Shown: positions 17,084 through 25,509 of the stretch, piece after piece | How the letters are laid out: each line of letters begins with the position of its first letter | Numbering within the stretch: the stretch's first letter is position 1 | Assembly: GCA_037189585.1 (NCBI GenBank) | Contig: JBBCJA010000014.1 | Location: 1 to 64,000, forward strand | Origin: JAEXNA01 sp037189585 | GTDB lineage: Bacteria > Vulcanimicrobiota > Xenobia > Xenobiales > JADMJV01 | DNA: 64,000 bases | Reading direction: 5' to 3' | Program-made: the position numbers and the translations under genes | Notes under the pieces: model-generated | Told to the model about the DNA's origin: nothing | Database searches by the model: none | Seen by the model: only the letters and a program-made list of their open reading frames with translations

Positions 17084-17917
17084 TTAACCTTTGGAGCGAG
17101 CGGCCGCCGCTTTTTGCCAATCCTCGGTACTAAGATGGCGCAAGAAATTGAACTGCCCGGCGCCCTGCAGCCACTCCCCACCGTCGAGGGTGATCACTTC
17201 GCCGTTGAGGTATTCGCATCCGGGTGCCACGATGAAGACGGCTAGACGCGCCAGTTCCTCGGGATCTCCGAAGCGCTGCAACGGGTTCTGCTTTCGCATC
17301 ACCTCGATCAGGCGAGGATCTGGCGCCAGTCGCTCGGTCGCTCCTTTAGTGGGGAAGGGTCCTGGCGCGATGGCGTTGAGACGAACGCCTCGCCCGCCCC
17401 ATTCCACCGCCAAGCTTCGAGTCATGGCGAGAACTCCCGCCTTTCCCATAGCCGAAGGTAGAACCCAGCCGGAACCGGTGGTGGCATAGGTGGTGACGAT
17501 GGACAAGACGTTTCCCTTGCGACCTTCCGCCAGCCAGCGCTTACCGCAGGCCAACGTCATGTAGGTGGTTCCATGCAGCACGGTCGCCAGAACCGCGTCG
17601 ACGGCTCGGTGGGAGAGACTTTCCGAAGGGGAGGCGAAGTTGCCCGCCGCGTTGTTGACCAGAACGTCCAGGGGGCCCTTGTCCCAGATCGCCTCCACAG
17701 CACGCCCCACCGCCTCGGGGTCGCGAAGGTCGCAAGAGACGAGCTGTGCTGTTCCGCCGAGCGACTCGTTGGCCTGCTCCAGCTTTTCCTGGCGCCGCCC
17801 CAAAAGGACCAAGTCCGCGCCCAATCGGGAGAACTCCGAGGCCATAGCTAGGCCTAGACCGGTCGCGCCTCCGGTGACGAGAATTCGTTGCTTTTTCAGG
17901 AGTTCTGTTTGAAACAT
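17084..17917 (-). CDS. SDR oxidoreductase, 2,4-dienoyl-CoA reductase-like
   Basis: A 277-residue short-chain dehydrogenase. The cofactor motif TGGATGLG (residues 15-22) and NNAAGNF precede an unusual active site: instead of YxxxK it has PSAMGK inside WVLPSAMGKAGVLAMTRSLAVEWG. The same Pro-Ser-Ala-x-x-Lys pattern and the later PGPFPTKGATERL and NGEVITLDGG segments are characteristic of 2,4-dienoyl-CoA reductases, which use NADPH to reduce dienoyl-CoA during beta-oxidation of unsaturated fatty acids. Its ATG overlaps the stop of the upstream exported protein by one base (TGATG), so they are co-translated although their roles look unrelated. Confidence 0.85.
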   Translation of the reverse strand: MFQTELLKKQRILVTGGATGLGLAMASEFSRLGADLVLLGRRQEKLEQANESLGGTAQLVSCDLRDPEAVGRAVEAIWDKGPLDVLVNNAAGNFASPSESLSHRAVDAVLATVLHGTTYMTLACGKRWLAEGRKGNVLSIVTTYATTGSGWVLPSAMGKAGVLAMTRSLAVEWGGRGVRLNAIAPGPFPTKGATERLAPDPRLIEVMRKQNPLQRFGDPEELARLAVFIVAPGCEYLNGEVITLDGGEWLQGAGQFNFLRHLSTEDWQKAAAARSKG

Positions 17918-18858
17918 CAGATGGTCACCTTGAAAGTCTCGAGGATAGAGTGGAGCTCGGGCGAGCTTTTGGGGAATTGAGTCTCTTCATCGACCAGCAT
18001 GAGCATAAAGAGCTTACCTTTGGCTAAGGCCAGGTGAAGATTGACTTCGATGGTGTTAATCTTCCCATTTTGGTTCGCCTTGAACGTACTTCGGGTGAAT
18101 TTCTTACCTCCGATCGCGGTATTGGTCGGACCCGAGATGAGTTGGCCCTTTTGGGCCATGCCCTCGGTCGCGGCTTTGGCCAGTTCGGGTTCCATCTTGG
18201 CCGGAATAGGTCCGGGAAACTGCATGGTCATCAGCACGATAGCGCCAGTTTTCGGGATCCCCTGTTTGGGCGTCAAGAAAAACTCGGCTTGCATGAACCC
18301 TTCCGGTAAGTTTTGACCAGAATTTTTGGCCGCGGCGCCCAAAATCGCCTCCAGCATGGCGGGGTCGTTCATCATTTGGTAGTCCGGCGGAACTTTGATG
18401 GAATAGCCGGCGCGGGCGTCGCTCTGGGCGTTTCCGGAAATCGACTTGCCGCCACCGCCTGAGGCTCCATCACTGGCGACTTCGGTTTCTGCCCAGTCTC
18501 CGGAAGGAGCGGCGGTGTTGGCGTAGACGTCGATGTGCCCAAAATCGGGATTCTTGCGCACCGTCAAACCAGCCGCCGCGGCGAACTGTTCGAGGACAAC
18601 CAAGTTCTTTCCATTCGGGCTGACCGTGACGGGGATGCTCCGGTCCTTGATCTTGACCTCGCTGCCGACAACGCTGATGTCAAGCTTGAGCGCTTTAGCC
18701 AGAGGCTCTATCTCCACCATGAGACCGGAGCCGGCTTTGCTGACCTCTCCCTTAAACGGTCGATTGCTGACGTAGAGGTCTTGAGCGGTCGCGGGAGTGA
18801 CTCCCCCGGTGAGAAGCAAGCAGAGGACGAGCCCCCCCAACAGTAAACGTGTGGTCAT
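17917..18858 (-). CDS. Exported protein with copper-amine-oxidase-like N-terminal domain
   Basis: A 313-residue secreted or periplasmic protein with a Sec signal peptide (LLLGGLVLCLLLTGGVTPATAQ). Residues 27-115 resemble the copper amine oxidase N-terminal 'stalk' type domain often found on cell-surface proteins (VEIEPLAKALKLDISVVGSEVKIKD, FAAAAGLTVRKNPDFGHIDVYAN). A Gly/Ser-rich linker (about 130-150) leads to an unknown C-terminal domain (150-313) with GYSIKVPPDYQM and a final HSILETFKV, reminiscent of proteins with a PsbP-like or DUF1795-like fold. No function can be assigned. It is translationally coupled to the SDR gene. Confidence 0.65.
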   Translation of the reverse strand: MTTRLLLGGLVLCLLLTGGVTPATAQDLYVSNRPFKGEVSKAGSGLMVEIEPLAKALKLDISVVGSEVKIKDRSIPVTVSPNGKNLVVLEQFAAAAGLTVRKNPDFGHIDVYANTAAPSGDWAETEVASDGASGGGGKSISGNAQSDARAGYSIKVPPDYQMMNDPAMLEAILGAAAKNSGQNLPEGFMQAEFFLTPKQGIPKTGAIVLMTMQFPGPIPAKMEPELAKAATEGMAQKGQLISGPTNTAIGGKKFTRSTFKANQNGKINTIEVNLHLALAKGKLFMLMLVDEETQFPKSSPELHSILETFKVTI

Positions 18859-18954
18859 ATGCTAAAGTGTTGGTTGGATCGAGGCTTTTTCCTCTATACG
18901 GAAAGTTTGGCGTGGCAGTGGAAATTCGCGCGGGCCACGAAGTGGTGACAGAGC

Positions 18955-19593
18955 ATGCTCCATCACCACATCACGCCATCTTTTCTCCTGGCGGCGCTGC
19001 TGGCCGCGTCGATGCCGCTGGTCGCCTTGGCTCAGGATACGGCGAAGGTGGAGATTTTATATCGCGACGGCCAAAGACAAGAAGAGACCCTGACCAATCC
19101 ATCCCAAATCGAACCTTTGATGCAGGCGTTTCTTCGCGAGAACAGGGACGGGGTGCTCTCCATCACCAGTCGCATGGAGTCGGGTCGCGACGAAATGATC
19201 TTCTGGGCTAAGAAGTCAGCGGGAAGGGTCAGCTTCACTCCCGACGAGAGTCAGTGGGTTACCGTCGAAGAGGCTCTGGGCCGATTCCGAGGGGCTAACG
19301 CCTTCACCCATCTCTCCGCTTGTCAGCGCCACCTGGAAACTCTGGGGGAGGCTTTGGACCGGTGGGCCGGCGAGCACCAGGGACATCCGCCGCAACGATT
19401 GGAAGAGCTCGTCCCCAAATACCTCGGCGTGCTCCCGACCTGTCCGACCGCGCCCACCGTTTCTTACGCCTCCACCTATAAGCTTTCGACAGCTAAGCGC
19501 TACACGTTCTATTGTCCCGGCAATCACGAGGAGGCCGGAATCACCCTAACCTTCCCCGCCTACGACGGTATCAGAGGAGTCACCCTACCTTAA
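18955..19593 (+). CDS. Exported hypothetical protein with pseudopilin-like C-terminal half
   Basis: A 212-residue protein with a signal peptide (MLHHHITPSFLLAALLAASMPLVALAQ). The N-terminal mature part is beta-rich and unknown. The C-terminal part (about residues 120-205) with CQRHLETLGEALDRWAGEHQGHPPQRLEELVPKYL followed by LPTCPTAP resembles the globular part of type II secretion major pseudopilins, without the N-terminal prepilin helix. It meets gltB tail to tail with two bases between stops. Role unknown; a surface or periplasmic location is inferred. Confidence 0.6.
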   Translation: MLHHHITPSFLLAALLAASMPLVALAQDTAKVEILYRDGQRQEETLTNPSQIEPLMQAFLRENRDGVLSITSRMESGRDEMIFWAKKSAGRVSFTPDESQWVTVEEALGRFRGANAFTHLSACQRHLETLGEALDRWAGEHQGHPPQRLEELVPKYLGVLPTCPTAPTVSYASTYKLSTAKRYTFYCPGNHEEAGITLTFPAYDGIRGVTLP

Positions 19594-19595
19594 CT

Positions 19596-22500
19596 TTATC
19601 CAGTTTTGGCTTCCACGCCCTCGTTGTCGGCTTCGATCGAGGCCGCGGTGGACTTCGGGCGAACCAGAAGAAACTCGCGCTTACAGCGACTCCATTCGGC
19701 CAGAATCTCCTGAGCCCGCCGGCTGCCGGTCAGGTCGAAGTGCTCTTGAACCAGAGCTCGTAGGACCTCTTCATGGTCTTTTTCCAACGGCACCGCCTTG
19801 ACCAACTCGGGATTGATTTTGACCTTGGCCTGGTTGTGGGGGTCATAGAGGTAAACTTCACCTCCCGTCATGCCCGCTCCCAGATTTCGCCCGATACCGC
19901 CCAGGATCACCAGACGACCTCCAGTCATATACTCGGCGGCATGCTCTCCCACGCCTTCCACCACCGCGGTGGCACCGCTGTTGCGCACCGCGAAGCGTTG
20001 ACCGGCCCGACCGGCCACGAATACGCGCCCAGAGATCGCTCCGTAGAGGCAGGTGTTACCGATCCTAGAGGTTTCGGGGCCAGGTAAGTGAGCTTCCTCG
20101 GGTCCCGGCTTGACCACCAGTGTGGCCCCACAGAGACTCTTCCCGACGTAGTCATTGGCCGCGCCCTCGAGGATCAGAGTTAATCCCGAAACCGAGAACC
20201 CACCGAAACTCTGCCCCGCATGACCACAAAAGCAGAAGGTCAGGGGAGTGTGAGGTTGCGAGAGAGAGACCAGCCAACCGGAGAGTCGTGCTCCCACCGT
20301 GCGATTAGTATTACGCAGTGGGATGAGTTCGTTGCAATCTTGCCCCTGCTCTAGGCGAGCTATCAGCTCCTCCTCGATAAAACTGCGGGGTGCCGCCACG
20401 TTGCGTTCACCCAGGTGGCGGGTGGCCAGGTCGTCGGGTGGGCGCCAGAGTAGTGGTGACAGGTCGAGATGCCCGGCCGGCTCCCCCCAGATGACCTGCT
20501 CGAGCAGCTCGGTCTTGCCGATGACCTCGTCGAGTCCACGGTAGCCGAGTTCGGCCAGCAAGGTTCTCACATGGTGAGCAACCCCGATCATAAAAGCGAT
20601 TACCGCTTCTGGAGTACCCGGATACTTGGCTCGCAGACTGGCTTTTTGCGAGGCGATCCCCACGGGACAGTTGTTGGAATGGCAGGTGCGAGCCATCAGG
20701 CAGCCCTCGGCGATCAAGGCCGCGGTTCCGAAAGAGAACTCATCGGCGCCCAACAAGGCCGCCATCACCACGTCCCGGCCGGTCTGAAATCCACCGTCGA
20801 CGCGCAGACGAACTTTACCCCGTAGCCGATTGGCCACCAGGATCTGCTGAGCCTCGGCCAATCCCAGCTCCCACGGCATGCCCGCGAACTTAATAGATGA
20901 TAGCGGAGAGGCTCCCGTACCTCCCTCGCAACCTCCGATGTGAATCGTGTCGGCGAACCCCTTGGCCACACCGGCGGCTACCGTTCCCACTCCTTCGGAA
21001 GAGACCAGCTTGACCGAGATGGCGGCTTCCGGATTGAGTCGCTTGAGGTCGTAGATCAGCTGCGAGAGGTCCTCGATACTGTAGATGTCATGATGAGGCG
21101 GCGGGCTGATCAAAGCTATGCCCGGTGTGGTGTGACGAATTCGAGCGATCTCGTCGGAGACTTTGTGTCCCGGGATCTGTCCTCCCTCACCGGGCTTAGA
21201 GCCCTGGGCCATCTTGATCTGAATCTCGGAGGCGCTCAGAAGATAGGACGGGGTGACTCCAAAGCGGCCGGAGGCGACCTGTTTGATCCGGCTGTTCTTC
21301 TCGCTGCCGAGACGCGCTTCGTCCTCTCCTCCTTCACCCGAGTTGGAGGCCGCACCGATACGATTCATGGCCACCGCTAGGTCGGCGTGGGCTTCGGCTG
21401 AAAGAGAGCCGTGACTCATCGCTCCGGTGGAAAATCGGGCCAGAATAGCCGACAGAGGTTCCACCTCCTCGATGGGAACGGGCGGGCGGTGGCGCACGAA
21501 GTCCAGCAGATCCCGAGGCCCCGTTTTGTCCCTGTGGACTTCCTGAGCATACTCGACAAAGCCGCGGGGACCTTCGGGCAGGACTTCGGTGGGAAGCGTG
21601 TCCGAGCGCTCTTTCAGGCGGGCTTGGGCATCCTCGAGAATCTTATGCAAACGTTTGATCAAAACCGGGGTGAAGCGGTGAAACTCTCCCCCCTTTTTAT
21701 ATTTGTAGAAGCCCTGACCGGCCAGGCGTTCCAAAGTCTCCTCCACGCCTTCGCGGAAAGCCGACCTGTGATGGCGCTGTTGGCGGGCGGCCAGGTCTTG
21801 CAGAGTGGCACCGCCCAGCACCGAGGCGGTGCCGGGAAAGTAGCGCCGGGTCACCTCTTCCGAGATACCGAGAGCTTCAAAGACTTGAGCTCCACGATAG
21901 CTGGCCAACAGGGCGATCCCCATCTTGGCCATGATCTTCAGCAGACCTTTCTCCACAGCCTTGATGAAGTTCTGGTGGGCTTGAGTGACCAAGATCCCTT
22001 GCCAGTGACGCCCTCCCGACTCGACGTCCTCGGCGATCGACTCGAGGGCCAGAAACGGGTAGATCGCATCGGCTCCATAGCCGAGCAGACAGGCGAAGTG
22101 GTGAACCTCGCGCGGTTCGCCCGAGGCTACCACCAACGAGGCTCTCAGGCGGAGACCTTTGTCGATGAGATGTTGGTGAACGGCGCTGACAGCTAGAAGC
22201 GAGGGGATGGGCGCGCGAAAAGCGTTGACCTCACCGTCGTAGAGAACCACCAGGCTGGCTCCCTGGCGCACCGCCACTTCGGCTTCCCGGCACAGATTCT
22301 CCAGGGTTTGGGCCAGGCCCTCAGCGCCGCCCTCCACGGGATAGACGCTGCGTAGAGCGATAGCCGGGTACAGGAGGGGATTTAAGGTATGCAGGTACTC
22401 GAAAGCCGCTCGGGAGAGGATGGGCCCAGGAATCTCCAGGGCGTTGGTTCGCTCGGGCGATTCCACCAGGATGTTGGCGCGATGTCCCAACTGCGTGCGC

Positions 22501-24194
22501 AGCGACATCACCAGGCTTTCACGCAAGGGGTCGATGGGCGGATTGGTCACCTGGGCGAAGCGCTGGCGGAAGAAGTGAAAGAAGGGGCGGTCCAAGCGGG
22601 AGAGCGCGGCGGGCGGCGTGTCATCACCCATCGAGCCGACCGGTTCGTTGGCCGTGACGGCCATGGGCCGGACCACCGTGACCTGCTCTTCATTGGTGTA
22701 GCCAAAGACCAGTTGGCGACGCTTGAGATCGTGTTTTTGGGCGGGCGCGGCCAGCATGCTCTCCTGGGCCTTGGGATCCCCATAAAAAAGCTCGTCCGGC
22801 ACAAGGCAGATACGACTCTTATTGAAGTCGGCGTAAGGAAGCTTCTTGGAGGTCTCGTCCTTGAGCTCGTGGTTGCCGAGAATGCGCTGCTTGTCGATGT
22901 CGACGACCAGGATCTCTCCCGGTCCCAGTTGGCCCGCTTTGACGATCCTTCGACCTGAAAGGTCCACCACCCCGCATTCGGAGGCACAGACTACCAATCC
23001 GTCCTCAGTGACGGTGTAGCGAGAGGGCCGCAGACCGTTGCGGTCGAGCAGCGTGCCCACCTGGTGCCCGTCGAAGAAGGACACGGCGGCCGGACCATCC
23101 CAGGGTTCCATCAGGCAGGAGTAGTGATGGTAGAGATCGCGCCAGCCCTGAGGCATGTCATTGGGGTCGACCCCTTCCCAGATTTCGGGGATCATCATCA
23201 GTAAGCAAGGCAGAAGCGCCCGCCCACGGCGCTGGAAGAACTCCAAGACATTGTCGAAGGCGCCCGAATCGCTGACGTCGTCTCCAATAATGGGAGTAAA
23301 GGCCGTCAGCTCCTCGGCTTCTAAAGCGTTCTCCCGGGCCCGCATCCAGGTGCGGTTACCGGTCAGGGTGTTGAACTCACCGTTGTGACAGATGATGCGA
23401 AAGGGCTGGGCCAGCTTCCAAGCGGGGAAAGTGTTGGTGCTGTAGCGCTGATGAAAGAGGCAGACGGGAGTGGTGAAAGCCGGGTCGGCCAGATCAGGGA
23501 AGAAACGATCCAGCTGATCGGCCAGGCAGAGACCTTTATACACGATCGTCTTGTGAGAAAGAGAGACGATGGAAAACTCGCGGTCCCCGCTTTGGCGCAC
23601 CACCGCCTCGGCTTTGCGGCGAGCGGTGTAAAGTGCGTCCTCATAAGCTTTGCCGGTGGCCACCTCTCCACGATCGATGAAGATCTGTTGGATGTGGGGA
23701 CGGCAAGAGAGGGCACGAACGCCTAGTGCCTCCAGGTCGACCGGCACATCCCGCCACCCCAGGGTGACTAGCCCCTCGGCTCGTAGCGCGTCCTCTAAGG
23801 TGCGGCGACAAAAGGTCAAAGCTCCGGGATGACCCAGCGGGAGAAAAACGGTGCCGACGGCCAGCCGTCCGGGCTCGGGTGTTCGGGACCCCGAGATCTC
23901 AGACCAAACCTTGGTCAGAAATTCATGAGGAAGGCAGGTCATGATTCCCGCCCCGTCGCCGGTCTTTCCGTCAGCGGCGACAGCTCCTCGATGCCGATGA
24001 TTAGCCAGCGCCTGAAGTCCCATTTTCAGGACTTCGTGACTGGGGCTCCCGTTGACGCGGGCGACAAATCCGATGCCGCAGGCATCTCGCTCCGGAGGTA
24101 GGGGGAGAGGGCTACCATGATGGTGGGGACTGGGTTGAAACGCGGTTTTATGGTTCAAAGCGCGGGGTCTTTCGTTAAAGCTTAGCCTAATCAT
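19596..24194 (-). CDS. gltB: Glutamate synthase large subunit
   Basis: A protein of about 1532 residues converting glutamine plus 2-oxoglutarate to two glutamates, the GOGAT half of ammonium assimilation. From the N-terminus: a propeptide, the class II glutaminase domain starting at Cys39 (ACGIGF), the central domain, the FMN synthase domain (GEGGEDEAR, QIKMAQGSKPGEGGQIPG), a 3Fe-4S cysteine set in CLMARTCHSNNCPVG, and the C-terminal GXGXG domain. The frame is open to 24296, but the ATG at 24194 is preferred because a strong terminator hairpin (24251-24275) lies inside the longer version. No gltD is adjacent, which is unusual; a ferredoxin-dependent enzyme or a distant gltD are both possible. 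Confidence 0.93.
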   Translation of the reverse strand: MIRLSFNERPRALNHKTAFQPSPHHHGSPLPLPPERDACGIGFVARVNGSPSHEVLKMGLQALANHRHRGAVAADGKTGDGAGIMTCLPHEFLTKVWSEISGSRTPEPGRLAVGTVFLPLGHPGALTFCRRTLEDALRAEGLVTLGWRDVPVDLEALGVRALSCRPHIQQIFIDRGEVATGKAYEDALYTARRKAEAVVRQSGDREFSIVSLSHKTIVYKGLCLADQLDRFFPDLADPAFTTPVCLFHQRYSTNTFPAWKLAQPFRIICHNGEFNTLTGNRTWMRARENALEAEELTAFTPIIGDDVSDSGAFDNVLEFFQRRGRALLPCLLMMIPEIWEGVDPNDMPQGWRDLYHHYSCLMEPWDGPAAVSFFDGHQVGTLLDRNGLRPSRYTVTEDGLVVCASECGVVDLSGRRIVKAGQLGPGEILVVDIDKQRILGNHELKDETSKKLPYADFNKSRICLVPDELFYGDPKAQESMLAAPAQKHDLKRRQLVFGYTNEEQVTVVRPMAVTANEPVGSMGDDTPPAALSRLDRPFFHFFRQRFAQVTNPPIDPLRESLVMSLRTQLGHRANILVESPERTNALEIPGPILSRAAFEYLHTLNPLLYPAIALRSVYPVEGGAEGLAQTLENLCREAEVAVRQGASLVVLYDGEVNAFRAPIPSLLAVSAVHQHLIDKGLRLRASLVVASGEPREVHHFACLLGYGADAIYPFLALESIAEDVESGGRHWQGILVTQAHQNFIKAVEKGLLKIMAKMGIALLASYRGAQVFEALGISEEVTRRYFPGTASVLGGATLQDLAARQQRHHRSAFREGVEETLERLAGQGFYKYKKGGEFHRFTPVLIKRLHKILEDAQARLKERSDTLPTEVLPEGPRGFVEYAQEVHRDKTGPRDLLDFVRHRPPVPIEEVEPLSAILARFSTGAMSHGSLSAEAHADLAVAMNRIGAASNSGEGGEDEARLGSEKNSRIKQVASGRFGVTPSYLLSASEIQIKMAQGSKPGEGGQIPGHKVSDEIARIRHTTPGIALISPPPHHDIYSIEDLSQLIYDLKRLNPEAAISVKLVSSEGVGTVAAGVAKGFADTIHIGGCEGGTGASPLSSIKFAGMPWELGLAEAQQILVANRLRGKVRLRVDGGFQTGRDVVMAALLGADEFSFGTAALIAEGCLMARTCHSNNCPVGIASQKASLRAKYPGTPEAVIAFMIGVAHHVRTLLAELGYRGLDEVIGKTELLEQVIWGEPAGHLDLSPLLWRPPDDLATRHLGERNVAAPRSFIEEELIARLEQGQDCNELIPLRNTNRTVGARLSGWLVSLSQPHTPLTFCFCGHAGQSFGGFSVSGLTLILEGAANDYVGKSLCGATLVVKPGPEEAHLPGPETSRIGNTCLYGAISGRVFVAGRAGQRFAVRNSGATAVVEGVGEHAAEYMTGGRLVILGGIGRNLGAGMTGGEVYLYDPHNQAKVKINPELVKAVPLEKDHEEVLRALVQEHFDLTGSRRAQEILAEWSRCKREFLLVRPKSTAASIEADNEGVEAKTG

Positions 24195-24250
24195 CTCGAT
24201 CTTAGGTTTTTTCGATTGCTCGCTGGTTGCAACAGCACCGAACAGAGAAA

Positions 24251-24314
24251 AGAGGGCTCGTTGGACGAGCCCTCTTTCGTGTCGGCCCAAGCTCAAATGT
24301 TGGGCGGAGCCGAC
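24251..24314 (-). promoter_or_regulatory. gltB leader with hairpin and terminator (candidate attenuator)
   Basis: On the minus strand a two-part hairpin (arms 24310-24314/24281-24285 and 24300-24304/24286-24290) is followed by an 11-bp perfect stem (24265-24275/24251-24261, 3-base loop) and TTTTCTCT, a strong rho-independent terminator 57 bases before the gltB ATG. No other leftward gene lies upstream, so it probably sits in the gltB leader. The terminator stem also works, less well, rightward. Confidence 0.55.
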
Positions 24315-24525
24315 GAGATGTATGCTTTTGTCTCACTAGAGCCCGCGCTTTTGATGCCAAGCCGGTCTCTCGAATTCGACTGATTTCTGTAGGCCAGGAA
24401 GTCTCTGCTTTCCGTTGCTGCCTCGTGATTTGATTATGGCTTGAGGTTCCTTGTAGAAAAGTGTTCAAGCAGAGCCGTTTGCCCCACGCCAGCGGATGTA
24501 TCCTGTCCAGGAGAGTGAATGAGAG

Positions 24526-25509
24526 TTGGCTTTGGCGTTGGCCGCGGGCTGTCCGGCCAACAGAATCGTGTACGACTCGCCGGCGAAAACGATGGAAGAA
24601 CTCGCGGAAGCTTTAGAGTTGGGAATCCGTATTAATGCCAATTCGTCGGCGGAGCTTGAGCGGATCGATGAACTGCTTCGGAGAAATCCCAGCACCTCGT
24701 TATTAGGCCTGCGCCTCAATCCTGTGGTCGCGAGCCGTGAGCGAGAGAGCACCACCATGGTGGCTACCGCGCGGTCGAAGTTCGGCCTCCAGGCGACGGC
24801 GGTCAGCGAAGCGCTAGGCCGATATCCCTGGCTGACGGGCCTTCATGTGCACGTCGGTTCTCAAGTCGCCACCCTGGAAGACCTTGTTTTAGGGGCTCGA
24901 CGAACGTTGGAGCTCGCCCAACAGTTTCCTCAGGTCAGATGGCTCGACATCGGGGGTGGGCTTCCAGCACGCTATCGGGCCGAGGACCCTGGTCTGTCGC
25001 CCCAGGCTTACATCAATGCCCTCCACTCGGAACTCCCGCAGCTAAGGAGGTATCCTCTGGTTACCGAGGTGGGACGCGCCCTCCATGCGGGATGCGGCTG
25101 GGCGGTCACCCGAGTGGAGTATGCCGACGAGCGGAAAGCGATTTTGCACCTGGGGGCCGACTTCGCTCTGCGAACAGCCTACCAGCCCGAAAGCTGGTAT
25201 CACGAGATTACGGTGCACGATGCGCGAGGAACTTTCAAGACGGGAGAGCCGAGACCCGTGGACCTGTTTGGCCCGCTCTGTTTCTCGGGCGATAAACTAG
25301 CCGAGCAACGCCTCTTACCGCCCATCGAGCCGGGCGACCTGGTCGTCATCCACGACATCGGAGCCTACACTTTGTCGATGTGGTCACGCTACTGCAGCCG
25401 GCCCATGCCGGCCATTTTGGGCTGGACGGGCAGCCTTTGGCGAACTCTTCGCGAATCGGAGACTCCCCAGACCCTGGTGAAGTTCTGGTCGAATCCTACC
25501 GCAGATTAG
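24526..25509 (+). pseudogene. N-terminally truncated PLP decarboxylase (Orn/DAP/Arg decarboxylase-2 family)
   Basis: The 327-codon frame covers most of a fold-III decarboxylase resembling LysA/ornithine decarboxylase: LHVHVGSQ, WLDIGGGLPARY, VTEVGRALHAGCGW and the C-terminal GPLCFSGD motif with its active-site Cys. The first 80-90 residues are absent, including the strand bearing the PLP-binding lysine (family motif YAVKAN). The frame directly upstream reads S-E-stop-E-L-A-L-A-L, where a family member would read roughly S-x-G-E-L-x-L-A-L; beyond that no homology is visible. The nominal start is a TTG without a ribosome-binding site. I infer a 5'-deleted, inactive gene. A PLP-lacking protein with another role cannot be fully excluded, since the rest is undamaged. 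Confidence 0.7.

Noticed and set aside
24195..24296. 34-residue N-terminal extension of GltB
   Set aside because: It runs through a perfect terminator hairpin and the family needs only a short propeptide before Cys39.
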